A DNA stretch of 17,271 nucleotides from Cerioporus squamosus (lineage: Eukaryota > Basidiomycota > Agaricomycetes > Polyporales > Polyporaceae): NCBI GenBank assembly GCA_022592435.1, contig JABYQS010000604.1, positions 1 through 17,271 of the forward strand, in the 5' to 3' direction. Shown piece by piece: positions 6,272 through 15,603 of the stretch. Every line of letters starts with the position of its first letter. Positions within the stretch are counted from its first letter, which is position 1. The notes under the pieces are model-generated. The model saw only the letters and a program-made list of their open reading frames with translations. It made no database searches and was not told the origin of the DNA. Made by a program: the position numbers and the translations under genes.

Positions 6272-9200
6272 TTACCCAACTCCTCCCGCCACCCTCCGGT
6301 TACCCACTAAAACCTCCCTTCTATCCCTTACAGTAAAAACGCCTTTCCACGTTTCCATGACCCTATCCCGAGGGATGGGCTTTGCCTGTAGTCTTTCATT
6401 CGTACAGTGCCAATCCAGCTCCATTCTCCTCCTCATCGTCAGAACGACGCGGCCCGCAACCTCCGCCACCGTATGCGCCGGTTCGGATTCATCTGCCCGG
6501 CCAATCACCCGTTCACATCTAATTTTCCATATGAGGTACGCCAGTTCCGGTACCACAATCTTGTACAGTCGCTCCACGTCCATTCGCCCCTTAAACCTAT
6601 CTCCACTCAGGCATATAGTCGGCGATCCAAGCACCACGCCCAGCGGCATCTCAAGGGGCTCCACGCCCTTCCTTCTCACCACATCATTCCACATCTCCCA
6701 AACTACTTTGCATCCCGGCGCGTCGCACTCCACCATGATGTGCTCAATGCTCTCCTCGACCCCACACACTCCGCACTCAGCACGCTGCTCGTATCCCGGT
6801 ATATGCTGCCAATACCTTCCAACTCGTAGTGAGTCATGCATCGCTCTCCAATAGAAATCTCTAACTTTCCGCGCAAGGTTTTTCCCCCGCACCGCCTTCC
6901 ATAGCGCCTCCTCCGTTGGCGCAATCTTAGTTACTTCCTCAAGTGTCACGCACACACGCGCTACCATCCTGTCTGTTGCCTGTCTCGACACTTCCTTGCC
7001 CATAGATCGTATTCCACTATACGCACTCTTCTGGGACATCGCGGCCAGTCGCGCTCCTGGCTTGAGGAAGCCTTTCCGCGGCGGCTGAAGTCTACTCACC
7101 GTTGTCATCTCCTTCTCAGATCCTAAAGTCGCGAGGCCATCCGCCGCCTCATTTCCCGGGATCCCCGAGTGGCCCTTCACCCACCGGAAGGTCGTTATCG
7201 CCGATCGTGCGCGCAGCCTCGACACCAGCTCTTTTATCTGTTCAGCATTTTTTACGTCAATCCATCCCCTATCCTCCCACTCCGGGAGGTGCTTGGTCAA
7301 TCCGTCAACTGCATATTTCGAATCAGTGACTACATGGAGCGGGGCAAAAGGCGGGACAATCGCCACAGCCAGGTTTATTGCATACAGCTCTGCAACCTGG
7401 TTGGTTTGCGGCCCAGCCGTTCTGGCCGCCATGTTCCGCGGGTCGCCCTCCCCAAACCACACTCCACTGCCTGCTTTCGCTGACGCTGTCCCATTAAGCG
7501 TAGTCGCTCCATCCGTGTACACTTCAACCTCCTCCATTACTACCTCAAAGTTTGTCAATGGGCGTCGGACCGGGTTTCTCGTCACCTCGTCAGGTCCAGT
7601 AAATATTCTGAGCAGGTCCGTCAATTCCTCATTACTCCCAATCGAGGGGTCAAACAGAATCCTCCCATCAGTGCATCGTGCAGTCGCATTCGCCGCCACC
7701 CGCCTCCTCGTAAGTGACAGATTATCTCCAGGTTCGTTAATGTTCGGATTCCACATCGGGTGCAGCTTCTCAGTCAACTTCTTCGCCGCCTCTACACATC
7801 TCTGCGGGTTCTTGCATCCCATTCTCCGATCACCTTCGCACATCCCACACTTGCAGTTTGACTTTTGTCTATGTACGACATTTGTCATCATCCTCCCGCG
7901 CACCACGACTACCGCATCCATCACCGTTACTACCTTGTGGTTGTCTCTTAGGCATCTCGCCGCCACAGAGTTTGCCACACTATTCCCTTCCGTCTTTCCC
8001 AGGTGGTACCATATCGGCATTGCTAACTTAAGGACCTTCGCAGGGTTTCTCGCCTCTACCCTGACACCGTAGCTCGCTGCAGCTTTCAGCATTCTTCGGA
8101 GATCTTCAGGAAGCTTTCTCGCCCTCTGCATACTTACGTCCCACGTCTGGAGAAATTTATTTATTCTTGCTCTCGGCTCAACATTTGCGTCCGTCTGCAG
8201 TATTGCTCTCGCCAGCAGCGCGTCCGCCACGTACGCCCACTTCGGTCTCCTCTGCGAGAGGTCCAAGTATTCTTTGAGCCATACGACGTCTATTGCCTTG
8301 TTCCTTCTCTTGATATCCATCAGGTTGATCCCGCCCTCTTCAATCGGCGTGAACAGCACGCTCTTCGCTACTCTCGGTCTTTTGTCACCACTCCAAACAA
8401 AGCTCACAGCCAGTTTCTCAAGTTCCTCTTCCACCTTCTCCGGCATTCCCTGCGCCCTTGTCAGGAACTGCGACCGACTGCCCACTTCCATACCAACCGC
8501 CAATTTCCTGCCATACATGGTGGGGTGTCTGAGGTCCCACTTCTTAAGCCTTGTTTTGATCGCCTCGACAATCGGCCTCCACGGCGCTTCCTGGTCCGTC
8601 TTATTCCCGATCCACGCACCAAGTGCACGTATCGCCCGTCCGTCTTCAACCACCGACGAATCCCTTGGCAGCGTTCTGACCAGCACCACATCGCTCGTTC
8701 TGCTTACTACGCTTTCACGGAACTCCTTGGTCCCAATAGGGAGGTGCTCCGTTTTCCCCACATTAAAGCGTGCCCTCGATGCCTTACACCAGGTCGTCAG
8801 AATCCCTTCCAAGTCAGCATAGCTATCCCTGTGACTCATGTACACCGTAGTGTCATCCGCAAAAAGAGTCGCAATCAGTCTCTCCGCCATCCCTGGTATC
8901 TGGATTCCCTCCATTTTCGACCGTCTGAGGGCACACGCCAACGGTTCTATCGCCAGGTCGAAGATAAGGCACGACATCGGATCTCCCTGTCGGACCCCCC
9001 TAACGATTCGAAAACGTTTGCTCAATTCACCATTAATCATAACCAGACTCTCCGCTCTCGCATACAGCGCCCTTATTGTGCCAATAAAGCTCTCCGGGAA
9101 CCCCATTCGTCTCAGGACCGCCCAGATATACTGGTGATTAACTCTATCGTACGCTTTTTCCTGGTCAAGCGCAACGATAATCCCGCTCACCTCTTCCGCT

Positions 9201-11311
9201 TCCGCATACTCCGTCATCAACTTCATCAGCTTTATATGGTCAAAGATTTTGCGTCCCGGGATGAACCCCGCCTGGTCCGGGTGCACAACTCTTCCAGCAA
9301 ACGCCGCCATTCTTTGCGCCATCGTACGTGTCATGATTTTATAGTCTGTGTTTAGGATCGTGATCGGTCTATAGTTGACAATGTGCCTATGGTCCTTCTT
9401 TAGCTTATAGATAGGACATATCCACCCATCCGTAAAGCCAACACGCTCCTCTACACCGTTGTCAATCACATCCTGGTATAGCCTCCGCAGGTAGTCCGCC
9501 ACATTCATAGTTTGTTCGCCTTCCATCTTATCTTGATGTCGCTTCAGATAAACCTTCCAGATCTCCGCCGGGATACCGTCTAGGCCAGGGACCTTCCCCA
9601 CTGCCGTTTCTCGCACCGCAGCCTCGACTTCCTCGCACGACAACGGCTCGTCCAACCGCTCCCTTTCCTCCTGCGACAACCTCGGCTCAAAGTCCATCAG
9701 AGCTTCATCTATCCACTCCGGGTGCCGCGTCGACATTGCATCAAGTTCTTCGTCTTTTTGGAGTGAGTCATAATGTCCCTTCGCGATCTCCACCATCTCA
9801 TCAGACCGTCTCGCATATCTTGGCTCTGCTCCCGGTTCGTCACCCGCTCCTTCCTCAACTCTAAGCTCATTTATAACAGTACTTGGTAAGGGAGTCACAT
9901 TCATTCTCGTCCAATACTTGCACACAGTTTCCCCCTTGACCCAGTCCATGCCCGCTACTGCCGCTCGTTTCGCGCCGAAACTCTTGAGCTCTAACTCCGC
10001 AATCTTATCCTGCAGGATTGCTGCGTGCCTAACCTCCCCTTCCGACGGCGAGTCTCCGTTGTTGACCACCAGTTTCAGGTCCGTTTTCATGGCCTCGATC
10101 TGCTTTCTGATCTTCGGGATTTTAACCTTCGCTCTTTCCCTTGCAGCACCGACAAGTTTAGCTTTGAACCTCTGGTGGACAAGCTGAGGGTTCAGTCTCC
10201 CCGTTCTATTCTGTTCCTCAAGCCTCCGCATTTCGCGCCATGCCTCCACTCCTAGCTCCGTCATCGTCTTCTCAAAGGCAGGGTCCGACAGAAGGGCATG
10301 CGGTATCGACCATCTACCTTTGCCAAGGTACGGAACATCATAGTTTGCTACAGACACACTGACTAGGGAGTGATCCGTCGGTATTCCAGGCGCCTCAATC
10401 ACCCACTCATCTGCGCACTCCGCCAGACTTCTCTTAACGTAGATTCTGTCCAAGCGCGACTGACTCCCCGTGGTGCTCTGCAGGTACGAGAAGCATCTTC
10501 GCTCCGGTTCATCCTGCCTCAGCCCATCCACGAGCCCGCCCGACGTCATCATACTCACTAAAGCTTCCACCGGCTCTCTCGGGTCTTGCCTTGGTGGGTA
10601 CCTATCCCGAGGGTCAGTCACAACGTTGAAGTCTCCCAAGACGATCATCGGTCTAGGTACCCCATTGCATCCCAGCTTCCCTTGAACCGTCTTCCAAAAA
10701 ACAGCATTCTCCACCGACTCATTCGGTGCGTACACATTAAGTACCCGCAGCTTCTCATTCTTGGTCCAGTTAATTTCTACCATCATGGCCCTTCCTTCAA
10801 TCAGCTCCCACTGCTTGATCGCATCCGTATTAACCATACGTTTGTTGAAGGCGATCGCAACTCCTCGGGCCCCAGTCCCGTTAATCGGGTCCGGACTTGC
10901 GGTCACCCACATCGTTGCCCTGAACATTTCGTTTATCACCTCAGTGTCCTCCTTCGTCAGGTGAGCCTCCTGGATCGCTAGCACCGCTATCTTTCTATCT
11001 CTGATCAGCTGGTTTACCTTCAGCCACTTCTCCGGCACCCCCGCTCGGCGGCTTCCTGCCCCTTTAATATTAAGTGACGCAACAACAACTCTCGCCTTCG
11101 TTCTGGACTTGCCCTTCTTACTTGGCACCTTACTCTTGCCTCCCCGTTCCTCGTTCACTCTTACTTCGCTTCCGGCTTCCTCCGCCTCTCTCTCTTCTCT
11201 CGTGCTTCCGATCTCGTCCGGGCGGTCATCGGCAGGGGGACGAGCACTAACATCCTCCCCGTCTGTTCCCCCAGCAAGGCGCTGTATACCATTGGCCGTA
11301 CGTTCATCCAT
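6272..11311 (-). CDS. LINE ORF2 polyprotein: AP endonuclease, reverse transcriptase, RNase H
   Basis: The frame is 1,679 codons with no interruption. Residues ~74-322 are an exonuclease-endonuclease-phosphatase fold that nicks target DNA (SLNIKG, QEAH with E115, NVYAPN, LGDFN with D227, LDRIY, PTDHS with D313-H314). Residues ~560-870 are the reverse transcriptase: YRPI 647-650, motif A around D716 (LDQEKAYDRV), motif B RGVRQGDP 771-778, and catalytic FADD 817-820. A cysteine cluster (C1153, C1155, C1158, C1166, C1172) precedes RNase H at ~1262-1400, which has D1267, E1308, D1330, H1381 and D1391 all present. A C-terminal CX2CX7HX4C motif (C1513-C1529) ends the recognisable parts. All catalytic residues are kept, so it is potentially active. 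The ATG at 11311 follows an open stretch without another ATG. GC is visibly lower than in ORF1. Confidence 0.95.
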   Translation of the reverse strand: MDERTANGIQRLAGGTDGEDVSARPPADDRPDEIGSTREEREAEEAGSEVRVNEERGGKSKVPSKKGKSRTKARVVVASLNIKGAGSRRAGVPEKWLKVNQLIRDRKIAVLAIQEAHLTKEDTEVINEMFRATMWVTASPDPINGTGARGVAIAFNKRMVNTDAIKQWELIEGRAMMVEINWTKNEKLRVLNVYAPNESVENAVFWKTVQGKLGCNGVPRPMIVLGDFNVVTDPRDRYPPRQDPREPVEALVSMMTSGGLVDGLRQDEPERRCFSYLQSTTGSQSRLDRIYVKRSLAECADEWVIEAPGIPTDHSLVSVSVANYDVPYLGKGRWSIPHALLSDPAFEKTMTELGVEAWREMRRLEEQNRTGRLNPQLVHQRFKAKLVGAARERAKVKIPKIRKQIEAMKTDLKLVVNNGDSPSEGEVRHAAILQDKIAELELKSFGAKRAAVAGMDWVKGETVCKYWTRMNVTPLPSTVINELRVEEGAGDEPGAEPRYARRSDEMVEIAKGHYDSLQKDEELDAMSTRHPEWIDEALMDFEPRLSQEERERLDEPLSCEEVEAAVRETAVGKVPGLDGIPAEIWKVYLKRHQDKMEGEQTMNVADYLRRLYQDVIDNGVEERVGFTDGWICPIYKLKKDHRHIVNYRPITILNTDYKIMTRTMAQRMAAFAGRVVHPDQAGFIPGRKIFDHIKLMKLMTEYAEAEEVSGIIVALDQEKAYDRVNHQYIWAVLRRMGFPESFIGTIRALYARAESLVMINGELSKRFRIVRGVRQGDPMSCLIFDLAIEPLACALRRSKMEGIQIPGMAERLIATLFADDTTVYMSHRDSYADLEGILTTWCKASRARFNVGKTEHLPIGTKEFRESVVSRTSDVVLVRTLPRDSSVVEDGRAIRALGAWIGNKTDQEAPWRPIVEAIKTRLKKWDLRHPTMYGRKLAVGMEVGSRSQFLTRAQGMPEKVEEELEKLAVSFVWSGDKRPRVAKSVLFTPIEEGGINLMDIKRRNKAIDVVWLKEYLDLSQRRPKWAYVADALLARAILQTDANVEPRARINKFLQTWDVSMQRARKLPEDLRRMLKAAASYGVRVEARNPAKVLKLAMPIWYHLGKTEGNSVANSVAARCLRDNHKVVTVMDAVVVVRGRMMTNVVHRQKSNCKCGMCEGDRRMGCKNPQRCVEAAKKLTEKLHPMWNPNINEPGDNLSLTRRRVAANATARCTDGRILFDPSIGSNEELTDLLRIFTGPDEVTRNPVRRPLTNFEVVMEEVEVYTDGATTLNGTASAKAGSGVWFGEGDPRNMAARTAGPQTNQVAELYAINLAVAIVPPFAPLHVVTDSKYAVDGLTKHLPEWEDRGWIDVKNAEQIKELVSRLRARSAITTFRWVKGHSGIPGNEAADGLATLGSEKEMTTVSRLQPPRKGFLKPGARLAAMSQKSAYSGIRSMGKEVSRQATDRMVARVCVTLEEVTKIAPTEEALWKAVRGKNLARKVRDFYWRAMHDSLRVGRYWQHIPGYEQRAECGVCGVEESIEHIMVECDAPGCKVVWEMWNDVVRRKGVEPLEMPLGVVLGSPTICLSGDRFKGRMDVERLYKIVVPELAYLIWKIRCERVIGRADESEPAHTVAEVAGRVVLTMRRRMELDWHCTNERLQAKPIPRDRVMETWKGVFTVRDRREVLVGNRRVAGGVG

Positions 11312-11475
11312 ATTTCTTTGGTTCGCAGTATGATTTATGTTCGCAGTTGCATTGTCAGCCGGGGCACAACCATCCCCTCGGCTCTAGGCAGCTTTCCCTC
11401 CGCCCTGGGTGGTGGTAGACAGTCCGAGCGCGCAGTCACTCTCGCTGTCCTTCAGCTTAGCTCGGTTCACCATCA
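11312..11475 (-). other. Spacer between LINE ORF1 remnants and ORF2
   Basis: The ORF2 frame stays open for at least 25 codons upstream of 11311 but without an ATG. I see no internal promoter or clear translation-coupling signal. Confidence 0.4.
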
Positions 11476-11919
11476 TCTCAATAGACTAACCGTTCGTGTA
11501 TAGCATCGGGAGCTTTCCTGCGCCACTACAGCCAGTATATTTGGGCACCCGATGGACACCGTGTCACCAGCTTCAAGGCACCACTTACTGCACACAGCAC
11601 CCATTCGCTGACAGTACGCATCCCTCCAGGCGTCACCCTGGCGCGTTGCTCGTCTCGTTTCACTCCACACTCCGTTCGTCCCCTTTTCCACTCCTTCATA
11701 CCATTTACTTCCCTATGTTATCAACCCTTTCATTGCCCAGTTCGTAGCCTCCCTTCCTTCTGCCCTTAGCCTCACGCGCTCTTCCGCCTCATTCGCATCG
11801 TTCATCTCGTCCAGGAAATAAATGACATTTGCTATGGGGAGACCCCCGCGCACTCTCGTTATCGTCCGTTCTCAGTACACTAAACACTTCACAGGGCATG
11901 CTACATCAGCCTCGTTCTG
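11476..11919 (-). pseudogene. Coding-like block after ORF1 stop, probably ORF1 C-terminal part
   Basis: One frame reads protein-like across 444 bases apart from a TGA at 11874-11872 and a TAG at 11715-11713. It contains FLDEMNDANEAEERVRL (helical, charged), KWYEGVEKGTNGVW and a cysteine-containing end, YCQRMGAVCSKWCLEAGDTV. It starts 34 bases after the ORF1 stop, in a different frame. I infer that it was once the end of ORF1, or a small separate product, now interrupted by two stops. I do not recognise a named domain. The steady composition across both stops is the main evidence. Confidence 0.45.
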
Positions 11920-13729
11920 TCATGCTGTCCGTCGTCAAGCATCATCAGCCCTTCAACGTCTACCACCCTTGGAGCGGTCACTCTGTCCCCCACCACGTCC
12001 GCCTCCGCCCCTTTTCCCAGGGGTTCTCGGCAGGTTTCTCTCCTCACGTCTCCTCTCCCCATCCCTCCTCGACGGGGCACCCCCACCTCTCGCACCTCGC
12101 TGCGGGGTTCCTCTGTACACACTCGTCTCCGGTCGTCTTCTCTCTCCGAAGACTCCCTGTCCCTGCTCTGGACCGTTCCATCCACTCAGCCTAGGAAAGG
12201 GGCAAATATGCGTTAGGTGACCCGAGCTGTGGCATCCATTGCAAGGCGCAATGTGGCGGACTCTCCCAGTCCCGTTAGCAAAAGACGGATACCGTCTGGA
12301 CCGGAGCTCCGCCACCCAACGCCTCCACTCCCTAATGTTCCTGGTCGGAGGTCGGATGAATACGTTCACCACATGGTTCCCATTTCCCATCTGCAACGCT
12401 TCAACACGAAGCGACCGGAGGACACACTCCACGCCCTCCTCTGGGGTTCTTCCACGGAACTCCGGGTTCGCGACAATCATCCGCGCCAACCAGTCTCTCA
12501 TTTCTCCTTCCCCTAGCACCCTAAGCACCGCGGCGCGGATGTTGGCTAGGTTGCCGTCCAGGAACCCCTCCATCATGAATATCCATCGCGGCATTGTCGT
12601 GGACCTAGGGCTCGTGAAGAACGAGATCGACCTGAACGGCCACAGTCTCCTGCTCAGCAGCCTCGCCACCCCTTCCGGGGAGAGCCTTCTGATCGCCCAG
12701 ATCGTCGGCATGTCGCGAACCCTGGCTCCGCTGGCAGTCTCCGCCTCCGGCGGGACGACATCGAAGTCATGCTCGCCCGATATGTCGGTCGTCCTTGCGC
12801 GGAGCGTTTCCGATATCCGGCGATTGTATAGGTCGTCCTCGCAGTACCTGTAGTTGTAAATGTCGATGTACACCGTGCGGTTCGGCGGATCAGACCACAT
12901 TTCCCGTACCCAATCCACTGCCATTCCACGCAAGTTCGCTTCCGGATCGTCACGGTGGACAGCGGGAAGCCTTCCCTCGGGACTTCCATAGGGTGGTCTT
13001 CCTGATCCACTCCTTCCTCCATCACCGTCGGCAAGATCTCGCCTTCCTCGTAGTCGGCCTGGTAGTCCTCAGCGTCCTCCTCCTCACCGCTCCAATCCAT
13101 CCGGTCTCCCTGTCGTCTGGATCTGCTTGCATCCACGCTTCCCTCCCAACTCGGATGGCCACGGGCCTCCTGAGCCGAGCGAGAGCCTTCCGCAAAATCG
13201 TAGCGTCCGTCCGCTCGTACTGCTCCGGTGCAGGCGCGTAGGGACGTCCCAGAGACTGCTGTCGCTGCATCCCACTTATTCGGGACAGCGGTGAGCGTTG
13301 CGGAAGCACATCACCGTACGAGTCACCTCTCCGCGGTTCACGGTTCCTGAGGAACTCCGCCGCTCTCGTGTTCGGAAGCGGGCGGTACTCGGACCTGGCT
13401 CGCACCCTTGGCGTCTCCCGACCCCCGTGTGCTTGTTCGTTTCGCGGAACTGGTACTCGCATGTCTCGTGGTCGTATACGGTGTTCGGGTCCTCGCCCCT
13501 CCCACCAGCTCCCGACGGCCCCGCGACATCGTGCTCGGTCCACATCTGGGCTCCCGTCCACGTTCCACGTTGGTCCTCGTCAGCTCGTAGCATCCCGTGT
13601 TCATCACGCCTCGGTCCCGCCCGATCCTCAAGGACTTGGCGCAGGCTTCTCTGTCTTGCTTCCAGCAGCTGCGCCTCGTCCCAATCCCTCTTCACGTCCC
13701 AGCTCTGTGCCTCCGTTGTCCGAAGCGTC

Positions 13730-13747
13730 CTCAGGCTCAGGCTCAGG
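13730..13747 (-). repeat. Three tandem hexamers in ORF1
   Basis: ctcagg is repeated three times on the plus strand, coding for a Pro-Glu run (PEPEPE) in the acidic linker of ORF1 on the minus strand. Confidence 0.7.
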
Positions 13748-14963
13748 CACAGCTCGGCCTTTGCCCTTCCCTTTTGCTCGCCTCGCCCGATCCATTGCGT
13801 CATCGTCGCTGTCAGCGGGGCCTTCATCGTCGACGTCCATCGAACAGCTGTTTTGTCTACTCGCAGCGTGTGCCAGGCCCGCTACACGGTTCCCTCGGCT
13901 TCTGGCCTCGGCCCGCGCAGCAGGGCTGGGCGTGTCGCTGTTCCCGTGCGGCGTGGGCGGGTGTCCGGACTCGTTTGCGCGGTACTGCGGGGTTTCGTCG
14001 ATAGAGTCATGTACAGCAGATAGTTGGGGCGTCGAGGACGCTACAGGGGCAAAGATCCTTCCTACCCCAGCCAGACCTCCCCGTCTCCCTTCTACATTAT
14101 TCCAGGGGTTAGAGTCGGCGTATGGCGTATTTGGCAGCGGGGTGGCGTTTCTTAACGCGGGTGTTGTTCCCTCTAGTCGCGGTCGTCCGAGCCGCGCAGC
14201 GTGTCCTCCAGGTTCGGAGAACCCGCCCCAGACCGCTTCCTGGCGTTCGGGGGGTTATTCTCATGGGTACTATCAGCGTGCAGCTTACCACGATAGGCCT
14301 CCTGCGGGGTCATTCCCGATCCGGCCAGTGTGGCGGGGAGCTGCGAAGCCCTCGGCGTGTCTACGTGTCGCCAGTAGAGTTCGGCGCTGTCAGCAGTCTG
14401 CGAGCGGCTCGAAGCAGATCGCTGCTCGGTTGGGATAAGGTTACCTTGGATGCTGTGTTGGCCACCGTCGATCCCGGCATGCGGAGCGCGCATCGTACGA
14501 GCTTCGCGGGATTCATCGGCCCGAACCTGCTCGCCGCGGTCACCAGCGCGAGCCGTCGAGCTCGAGAAGTCAACGTCGATCGGCGACGACGAACGAAAGA
14601 CTATTCCCGGCGGAGGCTGCGCCGAGTGCGGACTCGTCGAGAACGAGTCAATCGGTGAGCTCGGCGGGAGCGACGAACTCCAACCAGGAGAGTACACCTG
14701 TCCTCCATCGTTCAGCTCACGCTCAGCCCCCATCACGTTGCCGTGAATATCGTGGGCCAGCTGGGCGTTCATCACGTTGCCGCCATGCTGAGCCTGCTCC
14801 ACCATAACAGCATTCAGGTCGTGCTGGTTGAGCGGGGCCACCTGCGGGACGTTCTGGTGGACGGGCTGCGGCAGTTGGACCAGGCGCCCCCATCGCCTGC
14901 GCCACGTTATGGGCTATACAGCATGAGCATCAAAGTACAACGACGTTACAGCGAGGGGAGGGA

Positions 14964-14975
14964 GGGGGGGGGGGG
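14964..14975. repeat. Run of 12 G
   Basis: A plus-strand homopolymer of 12 G lies inside the poorly readable part of ORF1. It is a likely site of replication slippage and of sequencing length error. Confidence 0.9.
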
Positions 14976-15504
14976 CCAAGGCGTCTCAGAGGCAGCCAGG
15001 CGGTGCGCAGGATAGGGGAAGGGGTGCAGAGCGATGAAATGCATGGACACACCTTGATTGGCTTGCGCAGGGGCGCAGCATCGTCCTCGTCATCGGTCGC
15101 CACCGGAATGCCTCCATCATGTCGCCCTCAGGCTCCGGCGTGTCGAACACCAGGACGAGAGCTCCACGCGGGTGCGGGGAGCACCGTCGTCAACCAGGGT
15201 CATCTGTGAGTCGGGGGGCAGCGCTGACAGGCATTTTTGCACGTTTTGAGCGTAGATTTCACTGAGAGAGTGGTGCGGTACTTTCGTGGGGGAAAGTGAG
15301 TGCAGAGAGGCCGAGGGGGGGACGAAGTCGCTCTCAACTCAACTGTTTGGCCCGCGTACGCTCTGTTGTGCCCGCTGTCACCACTCCCGCCCTGCTGTCG
15401 GCCTCACCGACTTCCAGTCCGCGCCCCTTCATCCTGCCGGTAGGCTCTGCTCTCGCTCGCCGACGAGCAAGTTTCAATTGCGGCTGACATCGTAAGGTAC
15501 TCAC

Positions 15505-15603
15505 CATGTTCATTTCGACCCTTCTCGTCGTGCTGGTTTCCCAGTTTGCCTCGTCCACACAGCATACGTCAAGGTTGGCATCTTCTCGGGCGTCAGCCGC
15601 CAC
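15505..15603 (-). other. Possible short 5' exon upstream of LINE ORF1
   Basis: A 33-codon frame begins MAADAREDANLDVCCVDEAN and ends exactly at a GTGAGT donor (15504). A pyrimidine-rich CTCTCTCAG acceptor candidate ends at 15262, just before the first readable ORF1 codons, but the phases do not match. It may be a small exon of an unrelated gene, LINE 5' untranslated sequence, or chance. Confidence 0.2.

Larger units (their letters stand above)
6180..15263 (-). mobile_element. LINE (non-LTR retrotransposon), ORF1 broken, ORF2 intact
   Basis: The element is about 9 kb on the minus strand: a Gag-like ORF1, a spacer, a single ORF2 of endonuclease-reverse transcriptase-RNase H, then a 3' untranslated region. 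There are no LTRs. Apurinic-type endonuclease plus RNase H places it in the I-group broadly. Fungal members fall in clades such as Tad, Deceiver and Inkcap, and I cannot choose among them by eye. The ends are approximate: no poly-A tail or target-site duplication could be identified. The 3' boundary lies somewhere in 6100-6215. The 5' boundary may be further right than the first readable ORF1 codon. Confidence 0.85.
11953..15263 (-). pseudogene. LINE ORF1 (Gag-like, CCHC zinc knuckle), frameshifted
   Basis: ORF1 should coat element RNA. The best block (12945-11953) has RGMAVDWVREMWSDPP, FDVVPPE, WIFMMEGFLDGN, LRVEALQMGNGNHVVNVFIR, then a CX2CX4HX4C knuckle (CNGCHSSGHLTHIC at 12243-12202), CPFPRLSGWNGP and an Arg/Gly-rich tail. 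This is the arrangement I know from agaricomycete LINE Gag proteins. Upstream, coding changes frame near 12950, 13110, 13440, 13650, 14180, 15103 and 15160. It passes through disordered Ser/Pro-rich and acidic segments (SMDVDDEGPADSDDD near 13840). The N-terminal block (15263-15051) reads VQKCLSALPPDSQMTLVDDG and FDTPEPEGDMMEAF. Between 15050 and 14905 the frame is unclear; a GTGTGT...TATAG intron-like arrangement would join in phase, but LINEs rarely have introns. Six of the seven shifts look like one-base losses. Confidence 0.8.

Noticed and set aside
6240..6280. Hammerhead ribozyme core (CTGACGAG on the minus strand after ORF2)
   Set aside because: The CUGANGA box is present, but no stem II partner and no correctly placed GAAA core follow, so a hammerhead fold is not supported.
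7293..8072. 259-codon plus-strand open frame
   Set aside because: It is antisense to the cysteine cluster and RNase H region of ORF2 and is a shadow of that gene.
8525..9355. 276-codon plus-strand open frame
   Set aside because: It is antisense to the reverse-transcriptase part of LINE ORF2, whose catalytic motifs are all on the minus strand. The frame has no recognisable domain.
13368..14438. 356-codon plus-strand open frame
   Set aside because: It is antisense to GC-rich ORF1. High GC keeps several frames open, and the Ser/Arg/Pro-rich translation has no known domain.
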